From: Carnegiea gigantea
Lineage: Eukaryota; Streptophyta; Magnoliopsida; Caryophyllales; Cactaceae
DNA: 64,000 nt
Assembly: GCA_029747015.1 (NCBI GenBank)
Contig: JAKOGI010000187.1
Span: 731,001 to 795,000 of the forward strand
Direction of reading: 5' to 3'
Shown here one piece after another: positions 1 to 13,800 of this stretch (position 1 is the first letter of the stretch; each line of letters opens with the position of its first letter). A model generated the notes under the pieces. It did not search any database and was not told where the DNA came from. It saw nothing but the letters and a program-made list of their open reading frames with translations. The position numbers and the translations under genes are program-made.

Positions 1-1368
1 GAGGGTCGAAGCAAAGCTGGGGCAGCAAGTACATGAAAAAAGTTTATTTTTCATTCTTTTGTTTTTTTTTTCATTCGCCTTTTTACAGTTCCAGATCCGT
101 TCTTATCCATCGAAAGTTGATGTAATTAGTCTAGGTTTGGTTCAAATCAAAAGAGGATTCTTATTTTGGAGGTGAATTTGTGAGTTGTTTCGTTCAAATC
201 CGTGCACTGGAAGTTAGTTGTTCAAAGTTTGGTTCGAATCGAAACAGAGCCCCCTAGTTTTGCTCATGTTCCTTTGTTGGTTTCGCTGGCCTCTGCGCCG
301 TTGATTGAAGCCCATAACATAATTGCAACCAAATGTTGGTGATTTGAATTATTTGCAATTTGGTGTTTCAATTGAAGCCCATCTTTCTCACAGCTTCGCG
401 AATTAATTTGGTCTATAAGTTTATCTTAAGTTGGTTAATTTTAACACCTGATTTTCAATCTAGTGTCGAAGTTTTGGTAACCTAAATTCACAATCATCCC
501 TGAGGACGATACCCGTAATTCGTACAACGATAAATCGTACGTTTGCGGAAAAATCACAACATTACCAAACGCCCTTAATCGTGAAATTTATACACTTTTT
601 TTTTTTTGCACTGTCTTTTAATGGCATGATCAATAATTATGTCATAATCATTAATCAACAAGTAATGTTTGTGCAACAATTCTTGATTTGCTTTTTTCAT
701 TCATGTAATATGTTGCTATAAACGCTAACCATCTCGTTCTTTCAAACCATCTACATCTTTGTCACTTTGTTGTTAGCCTTCAGATCTATATGATAATAAT
801 GAACTTCGTTGTTAGCAATTTTCTATTTAAATCTTGACAAATCCAAGGATAGAAGCATACAATGTATTCTGATAAGATCAAGTTGTATTTTGACAATGAA
901 GATTTTATTTTTGATTTGAATCTTTTGTTATGTAGAAAACTAGAGAGAATGTGTTGGTGTAAACACATATAATATAGTCAAATCGAAAATACATACATAA
1001 AGTATTATATTAGTATTTAAAGGTCATCCCATAAGTAAAAGAACACATAATTTCAAAGAAAGTAATGATGATGAGTTCGAAAGGGAAGCTTACACTTGTA
1101 GTTTTCTAAGTTGTCCCAGTGGTGTGCTCATGACTTGCAAAAAGGTCGAGTCCGGGACAAATCGAGAGGAATGCCTATTTATAATTGCTGTGATGGGTGG
1201 CTTCTAAATTTCAAAGTTTTCCTTCTTTTCCAAATGTAAGTGCGCTTTTTAGGTTTGCAACTGATAAAATGACCTCTTAGCCCCATCCTATTGTAGTTTT
1301 CTATTAATGTGATAAAATTTGGAGTTTAATCCTATTAGCACACGCATATCACAACATATACGAGATTA

Positions 1369-1369
<1 letters not shown>
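1..1369. other. Intergenic, old repeat remnants
   Basis: I see no credible gene here. The only long reading frame (786-968, minus) is low-complexity and has no family likeness. Around 495-560 the words GAGGACGATACCCGTA and CGTACGTTTGCGG resemble the end of plant Ty3/gypsy LTR or leader sequences, which suggests an old LTR-retrotransposon fragment. That is inference from memory of such elements and has not been aligned. Confidence 0.35.
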
Positions 1370-1413
<44 letters not shown>

Positions 1414-1431
1414 ATATATATAATATATATA
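1370..1431. repeat. (TA)n microsatellite
   Basis: An almost pure alternating TA run of about 60 bases with two AATA/ATTA interruptions. It lies in AT-rich intergenic DNA upstream of the kinase gene. Confidence 0.9.
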
Positions 1432-2039
1432 GTTACAGATCAAAAAAATTTAAATTGACTAAAAAATTCAATTAATCCTTCAATTTAAAATTACAAATTT
1501 AATTAATAGATGTATCTCCTTTTTTGCTTATAATTACCGAAAAATATACGTCAACTAAAGTAAGGTTGTATTCAATTTTTTCTTTTTTGTGTGTGTAAAA
1601 ACCATACCCAATCTGCCAAATTACCAAAGATCACCAAATCATAAGTGATAATCTAACCTAATTTGAGGGCATTGACATCAACAATCAAACAAGGTGGGTA
1701 TGATTTTGAGTAGCCTAGCTTAAATAGAAAGGTACTAAGGTATTATCCACTAGTAAACATTTCAAAGCGGCCCCCACTTTTTTTTGTTGGGAAAAACTTG
1801 AACCAAAAATCTTTGCAATTCACATGTATCCTGGGCAGCCCACCTTTCCCCTATCTGTCTCTCCTGTCTCTCTCTCACCATTTCCTTCTCCATACTGAAA
1901 AATTTAACTGAAGAAACAAGAAGATGAACAACAAGAACAAGTGATGAAAAGCAGTACTCCTATTTCTCGTGATTTGCCCATTTCACTATCCTTTCTAGTG
2001 GGTGCAGCTTTAAAGACTCTTAAATGCATCAACGCTCTT

Positions 2040-3462
2040 TCCCCATAAACCCTAATCCCTTCATTTCGTTGATCCCCTCAAAAATTTAGCTCCTTTTCAT
2101 GTTTTGTCCATCTGGGGTTCGGTGAGTATCACTCTTCCATCTGGGTTTTGGTTTCATTCGCTATTGAGATTGTCTTTTTTTGGTATTTTTGAATTTATGT
2201 TCATGGGTTGTTCGAACTATTGCATATGAATTACAAATGGGTTTTGTTTAAGTGATTGGATGCTCCAGATTCTTGGATTTGTTCTTTTGCAGTATTAAGT
2301 TGGTTAACTTGACCTTTTGTGGTTGAAGGGAGTCGGAAACTTCAGTTATGCTGAATAGTTTGTATGAAAGTGACTTTTCTTAGTTTAAATTAATAGTTGT
2401 AAGTGCTTTGGCCCTCATTTTGTGATGTTAACAGTTACATTTCATTTAATTTAGTTATGGAGGACTTCAATTGTTGTAGCTTATGGGAAACTGACAGAAA
2501 GAAGAAAACTTGGAACATCATATATATGCTAAAATTTTGGGATCAGAATACATCCTAAATGATGTGTCTGGGGTTAAAATTCCAGTTACCATTGACCATG
2601 AACTCGGAGTTGCAAATAATTCGTTGAAAAGTTTGCCATTTCATCTCTGTAGTTGCTTTGGGACTCCATTTGTGGGCTATGAAGTTTTGCTGGGCAAAAA
2701 GGCTCCGAGTAAGATGATGTTTTCGGTCTGTCTGATGGCTGTTGGTGTATCTGTGACTGAAAAAAGAGGAAGGGGAAGTAGTTCCGGTTGTGTGACTTAT
2801 GGGTTAGTCGGATGCTCCATTGCTGGGTTGAGCTGCTTCTGTTGATTACTTATGTAGAGTCGTAGACTGATACAGGTCCTATCTCTTTTTGCCTCTTTAT
2901 GTGTCTGTTCGGATTTCTATTTCTCTTCAGCTCTTTTGGGTTCATTTTCAGTCCAATATTATCGTTAGATGAATGCTCAAAATTTAAAGATTTTGAGAAA
3001 GAAAGTGACATTTGGTTATCATGTTATTAATATGACTTGCATGATGTTTAAAAATTGAAAACGGTTAATACCCTTGCCTAAAAAGTATTTGTTTATAGGT
3101 TATGTCTCATTATCATGTTTAAGCGTTAACTAGACGACAACAATGTTTGGGGATCCTTGGTGTGCATCTAACACTCCGAAATTAGCGCAGGTTTGAATGC
3201 CTTTCATGTGCGGAGCTGAAGTGGCACTTTTTGAATTGATTGAAGAAGTTGAATCTCAGTGAAATCAAAGTGAGCTGTCTGTTCTACATGTCAGATATCA
3301 GCATGATTGAAGACATTTCTAGGCTTCATATGGCATATCTTCCACTACTTGCACCTAAATATCTCCGTAATGCTTCATTTGTGACGGGTTAATATGAAGT
3401 ATATCTGCATATCGGTTCATAGTTGTATGTGGTCCTCGTAGAACTTATCAAGGGTGTCAAAG
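2040..3462 (+). promoter_or_regulatory. Long 5' leader of the KIPK-like gene
   Basis: A pyrimidine-rich start (1855-1900), an AACCCTAA word near 2048 and a good splice donor (TTCG|GTGAGT, about 2120) suggest that a non-coding first exon ends here, with leader introns before the start codon at 3463. An open frame at 2510-2842 is also present, but it begins with TTG and resembles no family I know. It is better read as leader sequence than as a gene. Exact leader exons cannot be fixed without transcripts. Confidence 0.45.
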
Positions 3463-5380
3463 ATGGAAAGATTGGGTGGTACTTGTGAGATTGTGGAGGC
3501 CAAGGAAGAATTAATTGCTGAATCAAGCATGAATGAGAAAATGAGAAAGTATAGCATGCCCAGACAAGGGCGTGTGCATTCTATTGAAGATGACATCAAC
3601 CAGCTATTTGACTCTGTGAACATCAAGAGTACAGTAAAAGCAGAAGTCTTACAAAGGAATCCTATGAAACGACCTATCAGAGTTAACCCTCCTCGAGCAT
3701 CAGGCGTTGGAGCATCAGAGTCAGTAAATTTAAAACAGGCACTGAGAGGATTGAGCATCTCACATGCTTCAGAGATAGCTGCCGTGAAAAAGCGGTCACT
3801 AAAAGCAGCTGGTTTATCTCGAATCTCGGATTTGGGAACAATGAAGCAGTTGGGTGAGAGAGCTGTAGTTGAGGCAAATGGTGCCAGTCTATCAACTAAT
3901 GAAGGTGGAACAAATTTGATAGAGGTCTCGTTTCCTGGCAAGATTATGGCCAATATCTCTAAGATGATGCCAGATTCTTTTGAAGTTTCTGCTCAGGATT
4001 CCTTAGAGAAGAGCATCCTTTCTCCTCAAGTATTAGCTGAAGCACCATCGACAAGCACAAAGATGGCGAGAATGCAATCAAGGGATAAGATAGGGCCATT
4101 ACCAGCAGAACCTGCAAGTGAGAAGTCAAATGCAGAACTGGTAGGGGAAAGGAATGTGAAACTGAGAGTGACTTTACATGGTGTGCGTAAGATTAGAAAT
4201 GTTTTACAGGCAGATGACATGAGTTCTTCCAAGGCTAATACTTCAAGTGAATCAGCTCATCCAATCAAGGTCCAGGCAGATATTTTGGACTCAGAGCCAT
4301 GCCCAGCTAGCAGTGGTGTTAAGGACAAAACAAAAGTTACAAGAAGTGGCAGCCCATGTCTGTCAAACCCACTGTCTCGCAAAAAGAATTTTGGCATGAG
4401 TGAAGCAAAGAGGGGGTCAAATACTACCCGTAGCACTTCTCATGCAGCTAAAGGAACCGTTGATACTGATTTGCCTCACAACTCGAGGACCGGTAAGGTG
4501 GTTAGTAAGGAGAGCAAGGTTTCTTTGAAGCATGGCTGTGAAACAAATGTCAACATTACTGGAGCAGTCAATAGTGATATTGCCAACGTTGAAATTAGTT
4601 CAAGTGTCGGGAAGACCTCGGTGAACCAAACATTTGGCTCGGCTGTAAAGGGAACTTCAAGCAACATTATTGCTAAAGTCAATGACAGATCAAGATCAAG
4701 GGACAATGGGGAGTTCTCTTATAGCTCAAAAGGTAGCATTGGTGAGCATAGCAGCAGCACAAGTGAAGAGAGCAGTGCAAGTGGGTCTAGCCGTTGTTGT
4801 AGTCGTCCACATATGTCCAAAGACATGAGATGGGATTCTATTCACGATGTTCAGAGACAGCATGGGTTCTTGAGTTTGAAACACTTTAAGTTACTTAGGA
4901 GGCTTGGTTCAGGGGACATTGGAACTGTCTACCTGGCAGAGCTAGTGGACTCAAACTGCCTGTTTGCTCTGAAAGTAATGGACAATGAATTTTTGGCACA
5001 GAGAAAAAAGTTGATGCGGGTGCAAATGGAAAGAGAGATCCTGCAAATGTTGGATCACCCTTTTCTTCCTACACTATACGCTCATTTTACCTCAGACAAG
5101 CTTTCATGCTTGGTTATGGAGTACTGCCCGGGTGGTGACCTGCATGTTATACGGCAGAAACAACCAAACAGGTGTTTCTCAGAGCAAGCAGCTAGGTATG
5201 CTTTTCTATCTGTTGTTCGTTTAATTTTCTCTGTGCATCATCCTTCTAATAAACATACAGTTTCATTTAGCAGCACCGGCTTCTATGTACTTTTATCTAA
5301 TAATAAGTCATATCGCACTGCATGTCTGCTGTCTACTGGACTGGGAATATCATTTTCTCGTGTATATGGAAAGGACAGTT

Positions 5381-5434
<54 letters not shown>

Positions 5435-6559
5435 TCGGGGGGGGGGGGTCAGGGGTAGGTGGGTGTGGGGGAGGGAGGGCTCCGTCTCCCGATTCCCCTA
5501 TTGGCATTTGAGCTGCACACTTCTCATATCAAAGCTGGATTATTGAGGATTTTGTGAAATAGTGAAATACACACTTTCTCTTTGTTTTTTGTTTGGCTTG
5601 GTAAACAATTTAATTTCATAAAATCCTACAAATCTCCCTTTATTTGTGTCATTTCTTTTCTTGATAGTTTTCTGCTTGAATGGGTTTGTATTTTGAACTG
5701 AATCTTGTCTCATATTGTTAACGATAACAGGTTCTACATTGCTGAAGTCCTGCTGGCATTGGAATACCTTCACATGGTAGGAGTTGTGTACCGAGACTTA
5801 AAACCCGAAAACATCCTGGTTCGAGAAGACGGGCATATCATGCTTACTGATTTTGATTTGTCACTTAGATGTGCTGTGAACCCAACTCTTCTCAGATCAT
5901 CTTCACCCATTACAGATCCCACAAAGAAAATGTCATCCAATTTCTGCTCAGAATCCAGCTGCATTGATCCGTTTTGCCTTCAACCCTCTTGTCAACTTTC
6001 ATGCTTTTCTCCGAGGCTCTTAACCACCTCATCCAGAACCCGAAAACCCAGATCTGACCAAGCTGCTCAAATCACTCCATTGCCACAGCTAGTAGTAGAA
6101 CCAACCAATGCCCGATCTAACTCCTTTGTGGGGACCCATGAATACCTGGCTCCTGAGATCATCAAAGGAGAGGGCCATGGGAGTGCTGTCGATTGGTGGA
6201 CATATGGGATCTTTTTGTACGAGCTTTTATATGGTAAGACACCCTTCAAAGGAGCAACTAATGAGGAGACACTAGCTAATGTGGTGTCACAACCCTTAAA
6301 ATTCCCGGCTTTTCCTTTAGTTAGCTTCTATGCTAAGGATCTGATCAGAGGCTTGCTGATAAAACAGCCTGAGAACCGCCTGGGTTTTGTGAGAGGTGCT
6401 GCAGAGATAAAACAGCATCCATTCTTCGAGGGCTTGAATTGGGCGCTTATTCGCTGTGCTGTGCCACCAGAAAGACCCAGGGTCCGGGACATTCCACAGG
6501 GCCTGAGCACAAGTAAGAGTGAGAATAGCAGCAAGCATATAGAGTTTGATCTATTTTAG
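3463..6559 (+). CDS. KIPK: KIPK-type AGCVIII Ser/Thr protein kinase
   Basis: Two exons, 3463-5195 and 5731-6559, joined in frame across a GT-AG intron (AG|GTATGC, AACAG|GTTC), give 853 aa. The start is the first ATG after an in-frame TAG at 3439. Residues 1 to about 465 are a Ser/Lys-rich tail with conserved words ([32 protein letters not shown]) that I recall from KIPK relatives. The kinase domain has [12 protein letters not shown], the ATP lysine in FALKVMD, and YRDLKPEN. It has DFD in place of DFG and a long insert before the activation segment ([13 protein letters not shown]), both hallmarks of plant AGCVIII kinases. It ends in IEFDLF, like an AGC C-terminal hydrophobic motif. The family phosphorylates auxin carriers and other plasma-membrane or cytoskeletal partners; that role is inferred. 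The exact KIPK1/KIPK2 orthology is not resolved. Confidence 0.9.
5385..5448. repeat. (TG)23 microsatellite plus poly-G in kinase intron
   Basis: About 23 TG units run from 5385 to 5430, followed by TTTTTC and a run of ten G. The repeat lies wholly inside the only coding intron of the kinase gene (5196-5730), so length change would not alter the protein. Confidence 0.95.
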
Positions 6560-8091
6560 CCTTGAGGCTAAAAAATTTTCTGGTTCTTCGCTGCTGTTTT
6601 TCCACCGTGAAACGGTGAAGTGTCTCATATATGTTATACAGGCATAGGCTTCATGTAAATGTAAGAAATTTAGCTTGAATCTTATGCAGTATATGATAAT
6701 ATATGAATCTCTATTTTCCCTTCGCATTCATGCCTATTCTCTCTCTTATCTTAGTTATGGATTTATGAAACTCATCATATCAACGTGCTGCCGGAGGTGG
6801 AGGTGGGTGGTTAAACGTGCTGTCTCCAATTAATTGTTTGGGTAAATAAATAAACTAGTAATTATGCAGGGTGATTCAGCAGCTTAATCATGTACTATGA
6901 TGGGTTTTGGGTTAATTAGGTTAGAAGCATGTGAACCTCATCATTGGGTAGGTTTGCGTGAAAGCATTGGCAACAAAAAAACAGCTAAAAAAGCAGGGCG
7001 GATATCTAGTCAAGGAAAAAGGCAAGGCTTGGAGGGTTTTCAGTAATGGCCCAAGAAAAAAGAGAGGTTGGTAGATGATGGAAACTCTCTCACCCAACAC
7101 CCCCCCCCCCCCAAAAAAAGGAAAGGTTGCCTTTGTGGTCTATGATCACAATCCGCATGGTCCATACTTCAAAATTCAAATTCAGCAGGGCTTTTTCAAG
7201 CCGAAAGGACACTGACTATACAAATTCTCCTCCCATGTCATTGTCTTCAGGTCTTGGAAACGTAATTTTCAGAGGGGAATTTTAGATTCCTTTTAGGGAC
7301 CCCAATAACTGACAGAGAGTCTAAGGAGATTTTTTGCAGATAGAAATGTGGATTTCAAAAGTTTTATTGTGAGGAAGGCATGCAAAGAAGTGAGAATAAA
7401 CGAAGTTGATATTCAAATCCGGATCCTTGTGGGTGTCAAGACTTCATCCTAACAGACCACCAGGCTACCCCATGGTGGTCACTGTGCAGTATACAAATAA
7501 AGAAAAACAAGCAGATGACAGAAGTATAATCTACAGAGAACAACTTCAATTAAAGTTGCTAGCACACACTTCAAATAAAAAAAAGAGCGGTATGTATGAA
7601 TGACATGATAATAGTACATAAAGACTCGCTCAAAATAGTGATGAAAAAAACCATATAACAGCACATTTCGTTACAAACGATTTGAGAGACCCCAAAATCC
7701 AGCAAAAATACTAATGAAAATCCCACTGTGGATGCCAAACAAGGCAAAGTCCAGGGAAATTGCTAAGTACGCAACTTTTACATTGGACACAAAAGCAAAG
7801 ATTTTGGAAGGCTGTAAATGAATTTAAAGAATTTTGAAGATAAATTTGAAATAACTAAGGAAGGAATAAGAAAAACACATCCTGGAGCTCATTTCGCCTC
7901 AGAAAAGGGAAGATCAGCTAACTGCACACCTCAGCACATCCTTGAACTAATGCAAAGCTACACTCGACTGGATGATTTCAGAAACAGTGCATTGTAGCTT
8001 CCTTTCCATCAATTCATCCAACTGCGGCATCCATCTATGTCAAGCTAGAAAGGTTGCTATATTGTTGCGAGAAAGGGGTTTCAGTTGCAAC
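6560..8091. other. Convergent intergenic region: two 3' UTRs
   Basis: This is the space between the stop codons of the plus-strand kinase and the minus-strand invertase. It should hold both 3' UTRs. AT-rich polyadenylation-like words occur at about 6690-6715, a reasonable kinase 3' end. A C13A7 tract lies at 7100-7119. The short frames here look spurious. Confidence 0.5.
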
Positions 8092-11000
8092 TCAGACAAT
8101 GTAACTCTGTTTATGTCCTTTTCTAGAGCGTTTTCTCCGGGGCTTTGCAAGTAGGGAGGAGAAGGAGTTGACAAGATCCAAATCCTCTTCACTGATAAGG
8201 ATCTTTGCTCTTTTCGGTTTGGCAAGGAGGAGTTTCGCCAAGAGATAACCCGCAATAGACCAGGTCTGAAATAAGCGCGATTGTTTTCCAATGAATCTCG
8301 CTCCTTTGGTGTCATAATATTCAGGCCATTTGTCCCTTGATATGCGTCTCTCTGCAATTTCTACTGCTTTCACTGCAATCTCTGGTCTGTTCAACTTTAT
8401 ACATGCCACCGCGAGCTGAAATAAACATAATATAGCTTAAATTAGCTGTATCTGACATGTCAACTATTGCCACTTTTGGGCAAACTTTTTTGGCTTGGAT
8501 TATAGTGGACGAAAACAAAACGCCTCTGAGAATTGTCTGCTCCTTTTTTCTGTGGAGTGATAGGCAATGGGTGTTTTTTTTAAATTATTATTTAGGTCCA
8601 TTGGAAACCTCTATTTCTTTTTCCAGGAAATGTAGGCTGTTAGCGGTTTCTAAACTAGGGTCCAATGAAGAAAGCCTCTGATCCTCTTGTCCCCCTTTTT
8701 TAGGAGGTTTTTTTTTGGGGGGGGGGGGGAGGTGGCGGGTGTGTAAATGACAGCTTCAGGGTCATGGCCACTGTCGCCTAAACATTCACACCAAAATGTA
8801 GACAATGTAGAATATGATCATGCTGGAATAGGTGGATATGCAGTTCGATGCCGAAAGTCCACACAACCATAAACTTATTCAACGTTACTGAGACTATCCA
8901 TCAAGTCAAGTACCCACATGAACGACACCACCCTAGACATAGGAATGCACTAGATACTTCGTTGTATACTTGTATACCAAAGATATGCAGAAGAATTAGA
9001 AAAATAGCAAGTGTGACAATGGGTACGCAATCCAAGCCTGGGTAAATAGGCCTCATCAGTCTATTACCATGCAAACTGATAGTTTCAGTTCACCTTCTCT
9101 TCGTCCAGGATAAACTTCATCAAAGGAGCATTCGAAGGAATGGTACAAATATGAAGAAGATATCACTAAAAATCAATAGGATTTTAAAGCAATCCCAAAA
9201 CCTTCACGGCAGAAAGGTAACACTGCAAACAGTTTTTGTCAGCCTTTTTCTCTTTACTCTTTTTGCTTCAGCAGCCACAGATCTTAATTGTTTGTTTCAA
9301 GCCCATATTATAATCTTCAGCTTACACAAACTTAGCAATCATTATATTAACTAACCTGCCAGAGCAAAGTAGGCCATGAACCTCCATTGTGATATGACCA
9401 AGGGCTGCGACAAATACAGCACAAACATAAAGTCAGATGAAGCTGCCAAATGATCAGTCTGTATACGGAAGGTCAACATACTGGCACATTACGTGTTCTT
9501 TGGATCTCCGCCTGTAAGAATGCGCCACTCTTGGTTTTCGAGAGCTGGGTAACAAATTTTGAAAGGCATATCAGCCACTAAATCATCCCATCTAGCCTCA
9601 ACAAGATCCAATATAGCATGTGCCTGTTCTGATGCGGCTAGACTGCTTACGATAGACCAGAGGTTTCCCAGAGCGAAGAATCTGAAATCCATATGGGCAG
9701 GTTGCAGGTTTCCTATCAAATAGCCTCCTTTATCGGGCATCCATTCCACTAGCCAGGGTGGAATTTGATCAGGATAGATATTGAACTTGTTGACTGCATC
9801 ATATGAATATTCTTCTGTCTTATAGCGGTAGATTTCATTGAGTTTTCGCATATCAATCCAGTAGTATTCCCTGATGTGGAACGATAATGCAACAAGGCGA
9901 CTATTAAGTGCTCTTATGAGGTCTGCTGACCCATCTTCAGGAGCAAGCATCTCGCGTGCGCATAGCAATGCTGAATAAAACAATGCCTTCCAAACAAATA
10001 CCGTAAAGAAAGGCCAGGTCATTTTAAAAGCAAAGACAGCACTGATTTAAGGATGAACCTCCTCTTCCCTCCCCCCCCTCCTTTCCTAGTAGAGAATGAA
10101 AACCACAGGCTATAGATTGAGGGAGCTGAAAAACAGGTGAGCATGAAGAAGTCATTTACAAGCGCAAATACTTTGATCCTCATGATATGTTGGCAGGAAA
10201 AATAAGCAACTCCACAAAGACCCAAATAATGTCTCACGATGTCTGACATGGCATAAGAGCACAACTTGACTGCACACGATAAAGACCCCTGTTTAAGTTG
10301 TTGTCAGGCAAACGTGAAAATGACCAGATTATTGCATGGGTCTACCAGATGCGACATGGGTTTTACTCCCAGTCTATATTAGACATTTCACAATTTGAAA
10401 GATTAATTGAGTTTACTGAGAATTTCTGTGTGACATTTCTTTAATTCTGTGTGAGCCTTTTCCTGTAGGAATTGCTCTATAAGAATGACCTACATCAACT
10501 ATCCCTTTGTAGCAATTGTTCTCAAAGCATCGTACATCAACTGCACACAGAAAGACCAAACCAATACCCCAGTCCTAAGGTTCCCCTCATTCTAAAGCCT
10601 GCAATGGTTGTCGTTCTATTTTCTTAAGATTGCATACATCCCACACAGAGGCGGTTGATCACAAACGGGCCATGATACCACATAATAGTATTAGTGTGGC
10701 AATAATAAAAAACAATTCATCAAACACAGCTGAACATCTACCTGAATTTCGAGGGGGTGGCCATGAATTCCCATACGACGATCAATCATGCAAGAACCAT
10801 CAGTCACCAATAGAGTTGGGAACATGTCAAACCCATCAGCAAGGCAGAGCTTCAGAATCATCTTGATTCCAGTTTGAACATCAACCCTTTCTTGTACTGA
10901 AAGATCTCCAGAGCATTTTCCATATGCTCGCAACAATATAATCCACCAAAGTCCTGAATGTTGAAAACAAGAAACATAGAATAAAAACCTGCCCAATTTT

Positions 11001-12503
11001 GTTATCAGTTAAACGCATTTGAAGAAACTTTTTAGCACCGACCAGAATCAACTGGAGCAACACGACCTATGGCTGCCTCGCCAAAATCAGGATCCAATAC
11101 TTCCTCGGTAGCAGAGTCATCACCATCTAGCGGAATAGTTCGCACTTTAAAACTGGCAGGCATCAACCCCTGACCTGGACTATGGCAATCCATGGTCTTC
11201 TCCCAGCTCTACCAATGAAAAAAAGTAACTTGTAATATCTCAAAATATTTAAGTTAGTCCAAGAATCTCACATGGCTATCACTTAGAGAATGAGAAGTGA
11301 CTATCATTCCTGATAAAAAAAATTCACTTTTCCATATAAAATTTCGAATTAGTTTGAGTCCAACTACATCTTATAAAGAAAAATCATGACAGGTTCATAC
11401 TGACCCACACTTTTAACTACACCCACGCAAACACCCAGCAAACCAAAAAAATAAAGAAAAAAGGAAAAGGGGGGGGGGGGAGGAAGAGCGGAGACAAGGA
11501 ATAAGCAAATAACCAGCCATTTCATAATTTATTGCAAAATGGAATGTCTAAGATTTTCAAGTTCCCCAGAAAACATGGCAACAACAAAGCAAGTCAATCT
11601 TTTGCACAGAATGCAACTCAGGATACGCTTAAGCAAAGGAGCATGCATTGGAGAAATGGTAGCTTTAAGCTGATGGAACAAGATAAGAAATTTGAAGATA
11701 TCATATTCTGTTCAATTAGAGTAGCTAACAAAGTCATTGACCTTGTGTCCATTTTCCAAACCAATATGTTCGTATCTTCTATTTGATAATTTTTAGATAT
11801 ATGACTAAGTACGATGGTTTAAAAATTCTGAACCAACATCACTGGTTAATGATGAAACTTGAAATTCTTACTTCACCTGAAGCTGAAGTGTGTGGAGAAT
11901 GAAATTCCTCACAATATCGTACTCTCCCTTCAGAAGGAACGCAACCCCAGAAGGTACAAAGTCACGGATAAAGACCTGATCATAGTTTAGAATACTAGTG
12001 GAACTTGGATCATTAGCAGCGATAGTTCCCACAGGATGACCACAATAGTACACAATGGACTCCCTTAGAAGCTCCCATGCCTCATCCTCAATAGAATCGG
12101 CTTTTACCCTCATCGCTTTCTCTTTTTTGGCAGCTGCTGCAGCTAACTTTTCTCTGGCCGAGCTTGGATTCAACTTATTTGTCTCATCAGGCAAGAAGGA
12201 TCCATTTGAACCATCATCTGATGTCCCAGGACTACCTTCAAATCTCTGGCATTCACAACTCAAACAATGAAGCCTTTTTGTGACAACTCTCCAAGGAGGA
12301 ATGAATTGTTTTTTTGGACATCTGTTCGTATATGCAGGATACCTCTTCCCCTTCGAGTCTTGCACACCACTGATCCCAGAAGGAGTGGGATGGACCTTAA
12401 AGCATAGTGGTATACTAGACATCCTACGGCATGGATCACAATGAAGGCCATGATGCCAAGGCATAGACCCTGGTAGAGGATGCAGAACTTCTGAAGTAGC
12501 CAT
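8092..12503 (-). CDS. Alkaline/neutral invertase, GH100, organelle-targeted type
   Basis: Six minus-strand exons, 12503-11877, 11208-11043, 10953-10742, 9986-9493, 9404-9356 and 8415-8092, splice in frame with GT-AG borders to 623 aa. The enzyme hydrolyses sucrose to glucose and fructose at neutral pH. Residues 1 to about 130 are a variable Ser/Cys/Arg-rich leader consistent with a plastid or mitochondrial transit peptide. From [19 protein letters not shown] on, the protein follows the GH100 core: [87 protein letters not shown] and [18 protein letters not shown]. It ends in the conserved C-terminus QSYIV. ATG at 12503 (MATSEV) is chosen because family members start MA(T/A)SE; the frame extends upstream only from a TTG. 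It is closest to the organellar clade (InvE/InvH/InvA/InvC-like), and the subclade is not settled. It is somewhat shorter than the usual 650-670 aa, through the leader. Confidence 0.93.
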
Positions 12504-13800
12504 TCCTGATATATTCTTTCTCAAATTTGACTTTTGTCAGATGAATCCCAAACACTTGCGATATCTACAGAAAAATACACAACTACAATAAGTACCCAAA
12601 ATTATCAACTCCATAAGAAAGCACCAATCTAGGGCTGGTAAAAAAACCCATACCCGATTAAAACCCGTAAAACCTGCCCCAACAGGTATCGGCATTGGTA
12701 TTGAACATGAGAAACAAATGGGTATGCAATGGGCATTGCTAAAAAGAGTATGGGTATGGGTATGAGTATAGCTCCCACTGGCCCCATACCCACCTCATAC
12801 CCATTTTATCAATACCCGTCCCATATAAGACTCGTACCCGTTCACTCAAATTTCTAGTTTGTGGCTTGGATTTAGATATTTTGCTAGTTACTTTGAGTTC
12901 TATTATATTTAAGGCTCCGATGGGACATTTTGTTAGAAACTATAACTATCGAGTGTTAATTTGTTGCCTGAATTTGGAAACTTTTAGTTGTACTTGGTGT
13001 GATATGATATTTTGTTGAAAGCTTGATGTTCATTTGAGATATTGACTATAATCATCAAAGGAAAGCAATAATTAATTCAAACAAAATGTTCTCAAAGCCT
13101 ACCGTAATCACCACAAAAGCAAAGCAAGATGCAGGAAATGTTGAAATTTTTTCATCAAACCCAGTATCTCGGCTAAACATCACCATTGAGCAAGCCAAAT
13201 ATTAAATGGTGGAACTTCAGAAAAACCCAACTAATATTAAAGGATGAAGATATCATTGAAGCATATATTATGCAGAAAATATCGTTAGTGCCTCCAACTG
13301 GGCTAAGATCAAAATTTTAGTCAAGCTAAATTCGCACGGTTTTAAAGCTCATAAATTAGCAAACCACTAAAACCCTCCCACAAGGCAATCAATTTATTCA
13401 TTCAACTATTAATCAGACAAAGAAAAATCAAACCCAGAAGTGGAAATGAAATCAAAAGTTTTTCATTTTCATTATCTCGCTTATTGTTGTTTTTGAAATT
13501 AATGAAATTACACTTTCATCCAGGCCGCGTGATATGAAGCAACAGAAACAAAAACCCAGATTACCTGATTAATAATTGATGCTAAGGAGAGAGATATTTG
13601 ATGATTATTCAGCAGCTTGGTGAGATTCTTTTCTTCTTCTTCTTCGTCTTCTTCTCTGGAAAATTTACCCTTCCATGAATTTCTGCAGAAAAAGGCAAAA
13701 TCTTTGTAGTTTGCGCTTATGGCGGTCAAGAAGTGGTTAGTTGAAGGCTTGAAGCAAGCAAATTGGCGAGCTATACGACGGCGTATCATTTGTCAAACCC
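12504..13800 (-). promoter_or_regulatory. Invertase 5' UTR with intron and first exon
   Basis: Read on the minus strand, a GA-rich stretch (about 13620-13665) lies in a non-coding exon that ends at a donor (TTAATCAG|GTAATC) at 13565. A matching acceptor (TTTCTGTAG|ATATCG) starts the next exon at 12564, just before the ATG at 12503. The intron is therefore about 1 kb and contains the repeat at 12630-12855. The transcription start should lie near 13800. Confidence 0.6.
12630..12855. repeat. Degenerate (CCCATAC)-rich repeat, possible hAT-like MITE
   Basis: The stretch has many imperfect CCCATACCC / GGGTATGGG words on both sides of a centre near 12735. It starts TAGGGCTGGTAAA, close to the TAGGGCTGT ends of hAT-type elements seen elsewhere in this window. 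The right end is not a clean inverted copy and I found no target duplication, so the transposon reading is tentative. Confidence 0.4.

Noticed and set aside
3417..3953. 178-codon minus-strand frame opposite the kinase first exon
   Set aside because: It is a shadow of a strongly coding plus-strand exon and has no domain of its own.
5283..5546. Frames through the TG repeat that extend the kinase first exon to 5511
   Set aside because: Kinase homology breaks exactly at the GTATGC donor at 5196 and resumes at 5731, so this is intron.
8848..9354. Plus-strand frames of 65-67 codons
   Set aside because: They lie in the last intron of the minus-strand invertase.
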